From: Candidatus Nitrosopumilus sp.
GTDB lineage: Archaea; Thermoproteota; Nitrososphaeria; Nitrososphaerales; Nitrosopumilaceae
Assembly: GCA_029863275.1 (NCBI GenBank)
Contig: JAOTVS010000015.1
Span: 1-33,873, forward strand
DNA length: 33,873 nucleotides
Direction of reading: 5' to 3'
How positions within the stretch are numbered: position 1 is the first letter of the stretch; every line of letters begins with the position of its first letter. Below are positions 14,066 to 21,722 of the stretch, piece by piece. The notes below the pieces were generated by a model. The model saw nothing but the letters and a program-made list of their open reading frames with translations, was not told the origin of the DNA and ran no database searches. A program made the translations under genes and the position numbers.

Positions 14066-15577
14066 TTGTTTGAAATTTTAAAAAATGATTTGGCTGGAAG
14101 GATTGGAATAATTACCACAAATCATGGAAAGATAGAGACACCTGCATTTGTACCTGTCATTCACCCCGTCAAACAAACGATTCCCTCAAAGAAAATTAAA
14201 GAGATTGGATTTGATTTAGTGATTACAAATGCATACATTACAAGAAATCATTATGGAGATGACGCAATAAAAAAAGGAATTCACAAAATAATTAATTTTG
14301 ATGGAGCCATCATGACAGACTCTGGTGGATATCAAGTTCTTGAATATGGAGATGTGGATGTTTTACCCCCAGAAATGGCAAATTTTGAAAAAGGGATCTT
14401 AACAGATTTTGCTATACCTTTGGATAAACCAACAGGGTATGGACTTGCAAGGAAAAAAGCCGAAGCATTTGTTAACCATACTCTAAAGGTTTCAAAAACA
14501 ACACTACAAGATAAAGAAGATAATGGGCAGATTTGGATTGGTCCCATTCAAGGAGGGGAACATTTTGACTTGGTAGAAAAATCTACAAAATCATTGGTGG
14601 ATATGGGTTTTAAGATGTTAGCTCTTGGAAGTCCAGTAGAATTCATGGAATCTTATGAGTTTAGATTATTAGCGCAAATGATAATTTCTGCAAAAAAACA
14701 AATGCCATACTCAATTCCCCTACATTTGTTTGGAGCAGGGCATCCGTTAACAATTCCTTTTGCAGTTGCACTAGGGTGTGATACCTTTGATTCGGCATCA
14801 TACATGCTCTATGCAAAACAAGATAGATACATTACAGATGATGGCACGAGATACCTCTCAGATATTTCGGTCTTTCCTTGTAATTGTGAAATATGTTCCA
14901 AGTATACCCCTAATGAATTACGTCAATTACAAGGTCAGGACAAAATTAATGAAATTGCAATACATAATTTACATGCAATAAAACTTGAGGTTGATAAGGT
15001 AAAGCAGGCAATTTATGAAGGAAGATTATGGGAATATGTCATAAAAAAAGCAAGGGCCCATCCAAAGTTATTTGAAATGACGGAAATTCTTTTTAATAAT
15101 TCTAATAAATTAGCCATCTCCACTCCAAGATTTAAGGAGAGAGCAATTTTTCTTTTTGACAAAAATGATCAATACCGACCAGAAGTTATGGCTTATCATG
15201 AGATGGTAAGAAGATTCAAAACAAAGAAAAAAATCGTAATCATATTGAAAGAACCAAACATAAAACCAGGATATTTATCTCAAGATTATTTTTCTCTAAA
15301 ACGAAAATTTAAAAACATTAAATCAATTCAAGTTTGTTATTATAATCCACAATTAGGGTTAATTCCAAACGAAATTTCAGATGTTTTTCCTGCGGCTCAT
15401 CATGAGACTGCAAGAGTAATTTTTCATCCAAAAGACTTTTCAGAATTTGAAAAAACTTGGATTAAATTTTTTGATATCAATGATTTTACAGAAATTTATT
15501 TCGATAAAAAAGATGATTTTTTGAAAAGATTTATCAAAATTCTTCCAAAAGGGATAAAGAAAAAATCTCTAAATTAA
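14066..15577 (+). CDS. tgtA: Archaeosine tRNA-guanine transglycosylase TgtA, without C-terminal PUA domain
   Basis: The enzyme swaps guanine-15 in the D-loop of tRNA for the archaeosine precursor preQ0. I choose the TTG at 14066 (M-F-E-I-L-K-N-D-L-A-G-R-I-G), preceded by GGAGG at 14050-14054; the frame is open back to 14024 but those extra 14 residues are not typical. With this start the protein has 503 residues. Catalytic Asp85 lies in M-T-D-S-G-G-Y-Q-V and Asp242 in C-D-T-F-D-S-A-S-Y. Zinc ligands are C272, C274 and C277 plus a histidine near 300-303. Residues beyond about 345 form the archaeal C1/C2-like region. Euryarchaeal enzymes of about 580 residues end in a PUA (C3) domain that seems absent here. 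Confidence 0.93.
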   Translation: MFEILKNDLAGRIGIITTNHGKIETPAFVPVIHPVKQTIPSKKIKEIGFDLVITNAYITRNHYGDDAIKKGIHKIINFDGAIMTDSGGYQVLEYGDVDVLPPEMANFEKGILTDFAIPLDKPTGYGLARKKAEAFVNHTLKVSKTTLQDKEDNGQIWIGPIQGGEHFDLVEKSTKSLVDMGFKMLALGSPVEFMESYEFRLLAQMIISAKKQMPYSIPLHLFGAGHPLTIPFAVALGCDTFDSASYMLYAKQDRYITDDGTRYLSDISVFPCNCEICSKYTPNELRQLQGQDKINEIAIHNLHAIKLEVDKVKQAIYEGRLWEYVIKKARAHPKLFEMTEILFNNSNKLAISTPRFKERAIFLFDKNDQYRPEVMAYHEMVRRFKTKKKIVIILKEPNIKPGYLSQDYFSLKRKFKNIKSIQVCYYNPQLGLIPNEISDVFPAAHHETARVIFHPKDFSEFEKTWIKFFDINDFTEIYFDKKDDFLKRFIKILPKGIKKKSLN

Positions 15578-15610
15578 AAATAAGAAAAAAATTGTGCTGA
15601 AAGATACAGT

Positions 15611-15913
15611 CTATAAGGCTGCGTCTTCTGCCCAGCCGTTGATGAAGACACCGTTTTTGTGAAGAGGTACTGGTTGTCCAGCTGTGTAATTCATTGGTCT
15701 CATCCAAAAGATTGATTTTGTTGGACATACACCTATGCATGCACCATCAGAAATACATCTTTCTGGGTAAAAGACAAATGCTTTACCTCTCTTCCAGCCT
15801 TCTACTGGTTTTACTCTAAGGACATCAGGACCAAGTGTTGTACAGATTTCTACACATAGTGCACATCCGATACATCTTTGCTCATCAATGTCTGGAAGTA
15901 TTGCGATTGGCAT
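15611..15913 (-). CDS. Ferredoxin with one Cys4 and one Cys3-Asp cluster site
   Basis: A 100-residue electron carrier. I choose the ATG at 15913, since a TATA box lies about 32 bases upstream; a TTG three codons earlier is possible. Site 1 is C14-x2-C17-x2-C20-x3-C24. Site 2 is C53-x2-D56-x2-C59-x3-C63-P, where the second cysteine of the usual motif is replaced by aspartate. That substitution is known from Pyrococcus furiosus ferredoxin, where it gives an Asp-ligated cluster that converts easily to 3Fe-4S. A conserved-looking C-terminal tail (F-I-N-G-W-A-E-D-A-A-L) follows the clusters. It converges on tgtA. Confidence 0.9.
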   Translation of the reverse strand: MPIAILPDIDEQRCIGCALCVEICTTLGPDVLRVKPVEGWKRGKAFVFYPERCISDGACIGVCPTKSIFWMRPMNYTAGQPVPLHKNGVFINGWAEDAAL

Positions 15914-15940
15914 TTTATTCAATTCTTTAATGCTTGGTTG

Positions 15941-15950
15941 CTATTTAAAC
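15941..15950 (-). promoter_or_regulatory. Promoter of the ferredoxin gene
   Basis: Minus-strand GTTTAAATAG includes a near-ideal archaeal TATA box (TTTAAATA, 15942-15949) about 32 bases before the ATG at 15913. The remaining intergenic sequence to 16071 shows no other gene. Confidence 0.6.
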
Positions 15951-16071
15951 CATGATTGAATCCCATAACCCTGTTATGAAAATGATCGATGAAAGTATAC
16001 ATTTGTAAAAACTGTATGTGGTCAGGACAAGATAATTTTTAAAAAACAAAAAGATAACGTGTTTAGCACGT

Positions 16072-16284
16072 TTATTTTCTCATTGCATCGATTTGGCCAG
16101 AAGTTACCCAATCGAGTAATTCTGCTGAAGAAGGATTAAGATCTGCCTTCTTGTTCATAAGATTGTGAACCCAAATCCAATTAATTTGGTTAAGAAGTAC
16201 TTTGTTTCCTTCATCGCCTGCACGAGTTTTTGCTACGACAGCTTGGTCTTGTTGAGCTATCCACTCATCATAGGATCTTCCCAT
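16072..16284 (-). CDS. Small conserved protein, function unknown
   Basis: A 70-residue soluble protein (M-G-R-S-Y-D-E-W-I-A-Q-Q-D-Q-A...) with a predicted helical make-up, four tryptophans and no cysteine, signal or membrane segment. The ATG at 16284 is 28 bases after a TATA-like GCTTTAATTAG (16307-16317), so a leaderless transcript is likely. It sits between the ferredoxin and the beta-CASP nuclease genes, transcribed toward the ferredoxin but with its own promoter. I do not recognise a family with a known role; codon use and promoter support a real gene. Confidence 0.75.
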   Translation of the reverse strand: MGRSYDEWIAQQDQAVVAKTRAGDEGNKVLLNQINWIWVHNLMNKKADLNPSSAELLDWVTSGQIDAMRK

Positions 16285-16306
16285 GAGGATCGGATCTTAG
16301 CTTGCA

Positions 16307-16317
16307 CTAATTAAAGC
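16307..16317 (-). promoter_or_regulatory. Promoter of the 70-residue protein gene
   Basis: Minus-strand GCTTTAATTAG, centred 28 bases upstream of the ATG at 16284. Confidence 0.5.
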
Positions 16318-16396
16318 TTTTGTAGATTCTATATTGTATGTAATGATCGGATTCATCTTGGTAAGGTTTTAACATAGATTAAAGTCAGGTTATTTC

Positions 16397-17662
16397 TTGA
16401 ATGTTAAAGTTTTAGGTGCAGCAAATGAAGTGGGTCGATCTGGTTTTTTAGTAGATTGTAATGGGACCAAATTATTAATGGATTATGGAGTATTGTTTGG
16501 AAAACGAGGCTCTCTTCCACAATACCCGTTGCATGTAAAACCTAAAGATTTGGATGCAATAATTATCACTCATGCCCATCTTGATCACTCTGGAAATGTT
16601 CCTTCATTATTTGTAAGTGGAAATACAGATGTTTTTGCCACACCTCCTACCTTTGATTTATCCCAGTTGCTCATCGAAGATATGCTAAAAATTACCAAAG
16701 ACGCTCAACCCTTTGGATTGCCTGAATTAAACAACATGATGAGAAATGCAAAAGAAATTGATTATAAGCAAAAAATTACCAAAGGAAATGCAACATTTGA
16801 GTTAAGAGAAACTGGTCATGTGATTGGTGGAAGCAGTGTTTTAATTGAATCTGAAAAAAAGAAATTATTCTATACTGGAGACATTAAAACTCACGGCTCT
16901 AGAATGCTCCGTGAGGCAGATTTAGATGTTGGAGATATTGATCTTTTAATTATCGAAAGCACATATTCTCAATCAGATCAAAAACCAAGACAGGAATCTG
17001 AAAGAGAATTAATAGAATTTGCAAATGAAGTTATGGATAGAAAAGGAGTGTTATTTATTCCCTCTTTTTCAGTTGAGCGTTCCCAAGAGATTGCATGTAT
17101 CTTAAGAAGCGCCAGATTTAAACACAAAATAATAATGGATGGGATGGCACTTAAAGTAAATGACATTATGTTTCGTCACCCAAATTATCTTAGGGATCCA
17201 GAAGTTTTTGCAGATGCAATTAATGAGGCTATTGCAATAAAGGATCACGATAAAAGAAAACGTGCTATTGAAGATCCTTGTGTAGTTATTTCTCCTGCAG
17301 GAATGCTTGTTGGTGGAAATGCTACATATTATCTACAACAATTATCCTTTGATAGTAAAAATGGTATTGCACTTGTTTCCTATCAAGGTGAAGGAACTCC
17401 CGGTAAAAAACTTCTTGATACTGGTAAAGTTAACACGAGGGGAAAGGACCTAAATGTAGCTGCAGAAGTTAAGCAATTTCAATTTTCTGGACACGCAGAT
17501 AGAGATGAATTATTTGAAGTGATTAGAAAAATAAAAGGGAATCCCAAAGTTTTGACAGTTCACGGTGATACTGAATCTTGTGAGAAATTTTCTCAAGAGA
17601 TCCATGATCAATTTGGCCTAGATGCTCATGCTCCATCAGTTGATGAAATCACAACCATTTGA
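16397..17662 (+). CDS. Beta-CASP metallo-beta-lactamase ribonuclease (aCPSF2-like)
   Basis: A 421-residue RNA-processing nuclease of the CPSF73/RNase J superfamily. The zinc-binding T-H-A-H-L-D-H-S-G is at 58-66, followed by E-T-G-H-V-I-G-G-S, Y-T-G-D-I-K, the beta-CASP elements I-I-E-S-T-Y-S and P-S-F-S-V-E-R-S-Q-E, I-S-P-A-G-M and the final F-S-G-H-A-D-R-D-E. There are no N-terminal KH domains, which excludes the termination factor aCPSF1; I prefer aCPSF2 to RNase J on the length and lack of extra domains. The start is TTG at 16397 with AGGT ten bases upstream. The glycosylase gene starts immediately after its stop and is probably co-transcribed. Confidence 0.9.
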   Translation: MNVKVLGAANEVGRSGFLVDCNGTKLLMDYGVLFGKRGSLPQYPLHVKPKDLDAIIITHAHLDHSGNVPSLFVSGNTDVFATPPTFDLSQLLIEDMLKITKDAQPFGLPELNNMMRNAKEIDYKQKITKGNATFELRETGHVIGGSSVLIESEKKKLFYTGDIKTHGSRMLREADLDVGDIDLLIIESTYSQSDQKPRQESERELIEFANEVMDRKGVLFIPSFSVERSQEIACILRSARFKHKIIMDGMALKVNDIMFRHPNYLRDPEVFADAINEAIAIKDHDKRKRAIEDPCVVISPAGMLVGGNATYYLQQLSFDSKNGIALVSYQGEGTPGKKLLDTGKVNTRGKDLNVAAEVKQFQFSGHADRDELFEVIRKIKGNPKVLTVHGDTESCEKFSQEIHDQFGLDAHAPSVDEITTI

Positions 17663-17663
17663 A

Positions 17664-18506
17664 ATGGTTGATTATTGTAAAATTAATTTAGAAAATACCA
17701 TAAATAGTGGACAGGTTTTTCTTTGGAAAAAAGATCAAGAGAATTGGTATGGAATTAATGGTCAAAATGTTTTAAAAATAAATGAAATAGGTGAAATCAA
17801 GTCAAATACTAGGAAAAAGATAGATTTTTTTAGAGAAAAAGATAATCTGGAAGAAATTTTAAAATCAATTTCAAAAGATAAGATGGTAAAGAATGCAATA
17901 AAAAATTATTCTGGACTACGAATATTAAGACAAGATCCTTTTCAATGTTTTATTTCATTTATTGTTTCTTCTAATTCAAATATTCAGAAAATAAAAAGAT
18001 GTCTGGAAAATATTTGTGAAAATTTTGGAGAAAAGGTTATTTTTGATAATAAGGAGTTCTTTTTGTTCCCGACACCTAAAATTTTAGCCACTGCATCAAT
18101 TCAGGAAATAAAAAAATGTGGCACTGGTTATCGATCAAATTTTATTATTACGGCTTCGGAGATGGTTTATTCAAATAAAATTAATTTTGAATTACTAAAA
18201 AAATGTGAATATTACAAGGCCAAGGAAATCATATCTCAGGTCCCTGGAGTGGGAAATAAAGTTGCAGATTGTATATTGTTATTTTCACTTGACAAGTTAG
18301 AAGCTTTTCCATTAGATAGATGGATGATTAGAATCTTAGAGCAATACTATCCTAGTATTTTTGAATTATCTACCAAAACACTTACACACAAACAGTATGC
18401 AATGTTGCATGAGAAAATTGCAAATTATTTTGGTCCTTATGCAGGGTATGCTCAACAATTTTTGTTTAAAATGGAAAGAGAGAATTACGAAAAAAAATGG
18501 TTGTAA
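17664..18506 (+). CDS. 8-oxoguanine DNA glycosylase/AP lyase (OGG1 type)
   Basis: A 280-residue HhH-GPD base-excision repair enzyme that removes 8-oxoguanine. The helix-hairpin-helix loop V-P-G-V-G-N-K-V-A-D-C contains catalytic Lys199, and Asp218 lies 19 residues on in P-L-D-R-W-M, the same spacing as K249/D268 in human OGG1. An N-terminal S-G-Q-V-F-L-W strand and the L-R-I-L-R-Q-D-P-F-Q-C-F-I-S-F-I segment are also typical. The start is uncertain: ATG at 17664 follows the upstream stop by one base, while ATG at 17643 would overlap that gene by 20 bases; neither has a clear ribosome site. Confidence 0.9.
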   Translation: MVDYCKINLENTINSGQVFLWKKDQENWYGINGQNVLKINEIGEIKSNTRKKIDFFREKDNLEEILKSISKDKMVKNAIKNYSGLRILRQDPFQCFISFIVSSNSNIQKIKRCLENICENFGEKVIFDNKEFFLFPTPKILATASIQEIKKCGTGYRSNFIITASEMVYSNKINFELLKKCEYYKAKEIISQVPGVGNKVADCILLFSLDKLEAFPLDRWMIRILEQYYPSIFELSTKTLTHKQYAMLHEKIANYFGPYAGYAQQFLFKMERENYEKKWL

Positions 18507-18539
18507 ACCCTTAAAATGGCAATTACAATGCTGGTTTTT

Positions 18540-18614
18540 GGGCCTATAGCTCAGCATGGATAGAGTGTTGGACTTCTAATCCAATGGTCAAGGGATCGAA
18601 GCCCTTTGGGCCCG
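18540..18614 (+). tRNA. tRNA-Arg (anticodon UCU)
   Basis: A 75-base cloverleaf without an intron. Acceptor stem GGGCCTA (18540-18546) pairs with TGGGCCC (18607-18613) with one G-T wobble, and the discriminator is G. D-arm GCTC/GAGT encloses a loop with A14, G15 and the GG pair. Anticodon arm TTGGA-CTTCTAA-TCCAA places TCT at 18575-18577 with A37 next to it. T-arm AAGGG/CCCTT encloses ATCGAAG. CCA is not encoded. G15 and A37 are the targets of TgtA and KEOPS, whose genes lie nearby. Position 54 is A instead of the usual T. Confidence 0.96.
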
Positions 18615-18652
18615 CTTTAACAAATTTATTCAGATGAAAGTCATGTTATCTT

Positions 18653-19003
18653 ATGAAAGACATTGAATTTAATTTAAATTCTAAAGAAATTCATCCAAAT
18701 TCTGAAATCAAAGGTACGATTTCAGTGAATTATCCAGGTAGATATGACGGGGTGGTAATCAATACAACAATTATGGACTCTAATGAACATATTATTTACA
18801 AATCATATAATGGAAAAAAAATTTCTCAAAATGTTTCTCGACTTTTTATCAACAAAGATGTAATGGCTGACAATAAAGCTGAATTTACTGCAATTATTTC
18901 TTTTGAACCAACAAAGATACATGAAATTAAATTCAGAGCATCAATAATTGAACAGCATAAAGAAATTGAAAGTCAAATAATTTTTGCACAATATTCTGCC
19001 TAG
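18653..19003 (+). CDS. Small beta-sandwich-like conserved protein, function unknown
   Basis: A 116-residue protein with alternating strands (I-E-F-N-L-N, I-K-G-T-I-S-V-N-Y, G-V-V-I-N-T-T-I-M-D, A-E-F-T-A-I-I-S-F, I-K-F-R-A-S-I-I-E) and little helix, resembling an arrestin-like or C2/Ig-type sandwich. There is no signal peptide, cysteine or membrane segment, so it is probably cytosolic. The ATG at 18653 follows a TATA-like AAATTTATTC (18621-18630) by about 27 bases, and the gene lies directly after tRNA-Arg. Its TAG stop shares the palindrome CTAG with the convergent cupredoxin stop. No function can be assigned. Confidence 0.7.
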   Translation: MKDIEFNLNSKEIHPNSEIKGTISVNYPGRYDGVVINTTIMDSNEHIIYKSYNGKKISQNVSRLFINKDVMADNKAEFTAIISFEPTKIHEIKFRASIIEQHKEIESQIIFAQYSA

Positions 19004-19461
19004 AATCTACTCTTCTCAATTTTTATTGATCCCTTCATCCAAGGATGGGGTTCACAATGATAAAGGATTTCTTGAGGTTCTGTAAAAAGAAATTCATAAC
19101 TTTCTCCTGATTTAATAACACCAGGTGATCCAAAATCACCACTGTAAGAGTCAGAAGTTCTGTGATCAGGAGTAACAGTATGTGGTGTATCATCGTAGTT
19201 TGTCCAATTTACACGGTTGTCTATTTCAAGTGTAGAAACAGCTTTATTTGGAACATAACTTGGATTGCCCTCAATAACTGCCCCCATGGGAATCTCAATT
19301 TCAAGGATTCCGCTTGGTTCTAAAATGTGTTCAGAAACGGATGGTTTTGCCAAGGATTCTGGAAGGTAAAAACCAGTATAGAAAATAAGGCCAACTGAAA
19401 GTCCAACAATTACTGTAATTACTCCAATGCCATATGCATGACTTGTCGTATTGGCGCTCAA
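19000..19461 (-). CDS. Membrane-anchored cupredoxin (plastocyanin/halocyanin-like)
   Basis: A 153-residue blue copper protein, the likely electron carrier serving the neighbouring cytochrome b/Rieske complex. One N-terminal transmembrane helix (about 10-32) is followed by an outward-facing cupredoxin domain with type 1 copper ligands His94 (D-T-P-H-T-V), Cys136, His139 and Met142 (Y-H-C-E-P-H-P-W-M). The start is TTG at 19461; no ATG is available, and a TATA box about 29 bases upstream favours a leaderless transcript separate from the cytochrome b mRNA. Thaumarchaea use many such copper proteins in place of cytochrome c. Confidence 0.92.
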   Translation of the reverse strand: MSANTTSHAYGIGVITVIVGLSVGLIFYTGFYLPESLAKPSVSEHILEPSGILEIEIPMGAVIEGNPSYVPNKAVSTLEIDNRVNWTNYDDTPHTVTPDHRTSDSYSGDFGSPGVIKSGESYEFLFTEPQEILYHCEPHPWMKGSIKIEKSRF

Positions 19462-19484
19462 TGTCTTTTTTTTCCTTCAGAGTT

Positions 19485-19494
19485 CTTATAAAGC
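19485..19494 (-). promoter_or_regulatory. Promoter of the cupredoxin gene
   Basis: Minus-strand GCTTTATAAG is a good TATA box about 29 bases before the TTG at 19461. It lies between the cytochrome b stop and the cupredoxin start, so the cupredoxin can be made independently of the other two subunits. Confidence 0.55.
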
Positions 19495-19512
19495 TTTTTT
19501 AGAATTTGAAAA

Positions 19513-21090
19513 TTAGGGTTTTGAAATATCTGAAGACCCAATATTTGTTTCACGATTAACATCAAAACTAACATCAGCTTGTGTTTTTGGGGTTTTGATT
19601 TCTGGGGCTAGTTCTTTTTTGTCATCTGGTTTACTTGATCCCTCAGGGAGTTTTTTACTATCAGGAACTGATAGTTGTTCTTGAAGTTTTGGTTTCTCTT
19701 CAGGCTCTTTGAGTGGAGGTGGAGGTGGAGGATTTTTTGCTTGCGCTAATCCATATCTGTAGATATGGAAGAATCCAGCAAATACTACCAAGATTAAGCC
19801 TATAAAGAACAATGAGATGTTTTTCATTCCCGTCAATGCTGCGTTATATGCTGCAATGTTTAGTAAAACTTGGAAGGCAAGCAATGCGACTAAAACCCAA
19901 TTTATCCATTTTTCTGAAAGGTTTATCGTAGCCACTTTTTGAGGTGCATTTTCTTTGTGGAGTTTTGCTTTTCTTTCAGACTCATTTGCAAGTTTTATCA
20001 TCATGTAAGTGAATCCAAATCCCATTGGGACTAATAGTATCATTACAGAATAGAAGAATATTGGATCAATCACAAGACGTTCTACTAATGGCACAGTCGT
20101 ATCTGGAGAAATATAGAATCCCCAGTAAGTTGTAACCATAATTTGGGCTAGTCCTGTAATTCCAAATGCTGTAATCATAGGACGATCCCTCCAAGAGAAT
20201 TTCTTGTATCTGTCTATGAATGGAATCAATACAAGTGCTATGATAAACATCAAAGGCCACAGCAGTCCTGTTACAAACTTGTCATACTGAGTTCTCATAA
20301 AAGCATAGATTCCTGTTAGATACCATTCAGGAACTGTTACACCTGGCGGTACCGTGGGTTCAAATTTGAATCCCATATCAATTGGAAAGACACCACCGGT
20401 AATCAAAATGGCTCCACCAATTGCCATGACCATTGGTACGTCAAATACCAAAAACCTTGGAAAGTGTACTGCCATCAAACCTAACATTACTATTGGTAAA
20501 AGAAATACGTGTTGTGCATAAAATCTTAAAACAAAGTCTGAAAACCCACTACCCAACATCGCATCACGCATTAAAGGTCCAACTACAGGAATCGAAGTTG
20601 TAAGCGAGGCTGCAATACTAATTGCAAGTTCGGCTCTTTCGCTAAATATCACGTCATATCCAGTAAAGGCCTCAAGAATTGTAATAACACCAAGTATGAC
20701 ACCAGTAACCCATAAAATTTCATTTCGAATTTTGTATCGTCCACTAAAATATTGATAATACATGTGAAGTACTGCTAATAACACCATGGCATTTGAGCCG
20801 TGGTAGTGAATGTTTCTTATGTGAAAACCAAATGGAACTTCATCGTTGATAAATTGTACACTGTCCCAAGCCCTATCTAAAATTGGTTGATAGTAGAACA
20901 TTAGTAATGCACCAGAAATTCCTAGAATAACAAAAACAACAAAAGTAAGCATTCCCAAAAATCCAAATGGACTTACAAATCTTGCAGGAAATGAAAATTT
21001 AATTGCAGTAAAAATAGATCTATCTAATCCATCCCATAACCAATAGAAAAAGGCTGTAACACCTGTTCTTCTACTTAATGAAACGGCCAT
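19513..21090 (-). CDS. Cytochrome b of a complex III analogue, b6/subunit IV fusion with proline-rich tail
   Basis: A 525-residue multi-pass membrane protein that oxidises quinol and passes electrons to the Rieske protein and across two b hemes. Heme ligands are His95 and His109 (14 apart) and His194 and His209 (15 apart); the 15-residue spacing is typical of cytochrome b6 and not of mitochondrial cytochrome b. P-E-W-Y (254-257) of the quinol-oxidation site lies in the subunit IV-like part, so both halves are in one chain. After the last helix a hydrophilic tail of about 77 residues begins with a run of prolines. I choose the ATG at 21090 (GGAG nine bases upstream) over a TTG two codons earlier. 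It overlaps the Rieske gene by 20 bases, so translation is probably coupled. Confidence 0.94.
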   Translation of the reverse strand: MAVSLSRRTGVTAFFYWLWDGLDRSIFTAIKFSFPARFVSPFGFLGMLTFVVFVILGISGALLMFYYQPILDRAWDSVQFINDEVPFGFHIRNIHYHGSNAMVLLAVLHMYYQYFSGRYKIRNEILWVTGVILGVITILEAFTGYDVIFSERAELAISIAASLTTSIPVVGPLMRDAMLGSGFSDFVLRFYAQHVFLLPIVMLGLMAVHFPRFLVFDVPMVMAIGGAILITGGVFPIDMGFKFEPTVPPGVTVPEWYLTGIYAFMRTQYDKFVTGLLWPLMFIIALVLIPFIDRYKKFSWRDRPMITAFGITGLAQIMVTTYWGFYISPDTTVPLVERLVIDPIFFYSVMILLVPMGFGFTYMMIKLANESERKAKLHKENAPQKVATINLSEKWINWVLVALLAFQVLLNIAAYNAALTGMKNISLFFIGLILVVFAGFFHIYRYGLAQAKNPPPPPPLKEPEEKPKLQEQLSVPDSKKLPEGSSKPDDKKELAPEIKTPKTQADVSFDVNRETNIGSSDISKP

Positions 21091-21679
21091 ATCCAATTAC
21101 TCCATTATCATTCACACCCCACTTTGGTGGGACAATCCATAAAAAGCCATCTGAGGCAATTTCAAAATTTAATTTGGGTAAAGTATTTGATGGTGCTGCT
21201 TGAACTGATGCAGGTCCAACATAAGCTGTTCCAGAAAGAACATCATACATCGTACCATGACAAGGACATTCTCCCCTTTTTCTTCCTTCATCAGGCCAGT
21301 ATTTCCATAAACACCAAAGATGAAGACAAATCATACTATATCCTCGAAAAGCAGAAATATCTTTTTTAGAACCGCCTAGCTCTTCAGGCAATCTGATGAA
21401 CTGCCACTTTCGAAAGGCCTCTGCATCAAGTGCTGCATCACCAGTGGAAGGATATGTGATAACTTCTGCATGATTTGTAGGGTAAGTATCAATATGAGCT
21501 TGAGTTCCATCAGGTAAGATTACTGGAACTTTTTCAAGTGTAGCTGATGATGGATTTGGCATATAATTCCCAAATGGAATAAAGGGTGCAAATGCTAGAC
21601 CTGTTCCTGCAGCTCCAATTAATTTTAAAAAGTCTCTTCTGGATAACCCGCCAGATTTTTGTGTCCCTTGCTCTGACAT
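21071..21679 (-). CDS. Rieske iron-sulfur protein
   Basis: A 202-residue 2Fe-2S subunit of the complex III analogue. The N-terminus has a twin-arginine signal (S-R-R-D-F-L-K, 13-19) followed by a hydrophobic anchor (about 20-37), so it is probably exported folded by Tat. Cluster ligands are C118 and H120 in C-L-H-L-W-C, with C123 as disulfide partner, and C138 (disulfide), C140 and H141 in C-P-C-H-G. The sequence between the two boxes is short and basic. A strong TATA box precedes it by about 30 bases, and the cytochrome b gene follows with overlap. Confidence 0.95.
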   Translation of the reverse strand: MSEQGTQKSGGLSRRDFLKLIGAAGTGLAFAPFIPFGNYMPNPSSATLEKVPVILPDGTQAHIDTYPTNHAEVITYPSTGDAALDAEAFRKWQFIRLPEELGGSKKDISAFRGYSMICLHLWCLWKYWPDEGRKRGECPCHGTMYDVLSGTAYVGPASVQAAPSNTLPKLNFEIASDGFLWIVPPKWGVNDNGVIGYGRFIK

Positions 21680-21703
21680 TCAAGCTGACGTACTCGCCAA
21701 ATT

Positions 21704-21714
21704 GCTTATAAACC
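21704..21714 (-). promoter_or_regulatory. Promoter of the Rieske-cytochrome b genes
   Basis: Minus-strand GGTTTATAAGC is centred about 30 bases before the ATG at 21679 and probably drives both genes. Confidence 0.6.
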
Positions 21715-21722
21715 TTGTTCAA

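Noticed and set aside
18366-18557. Short frames overlapping the end of the glycosylase gene and the tRNA
   Set aside because: They run into the tRNA-Arg gene or lie antisense to conserved OGG1 motifs.
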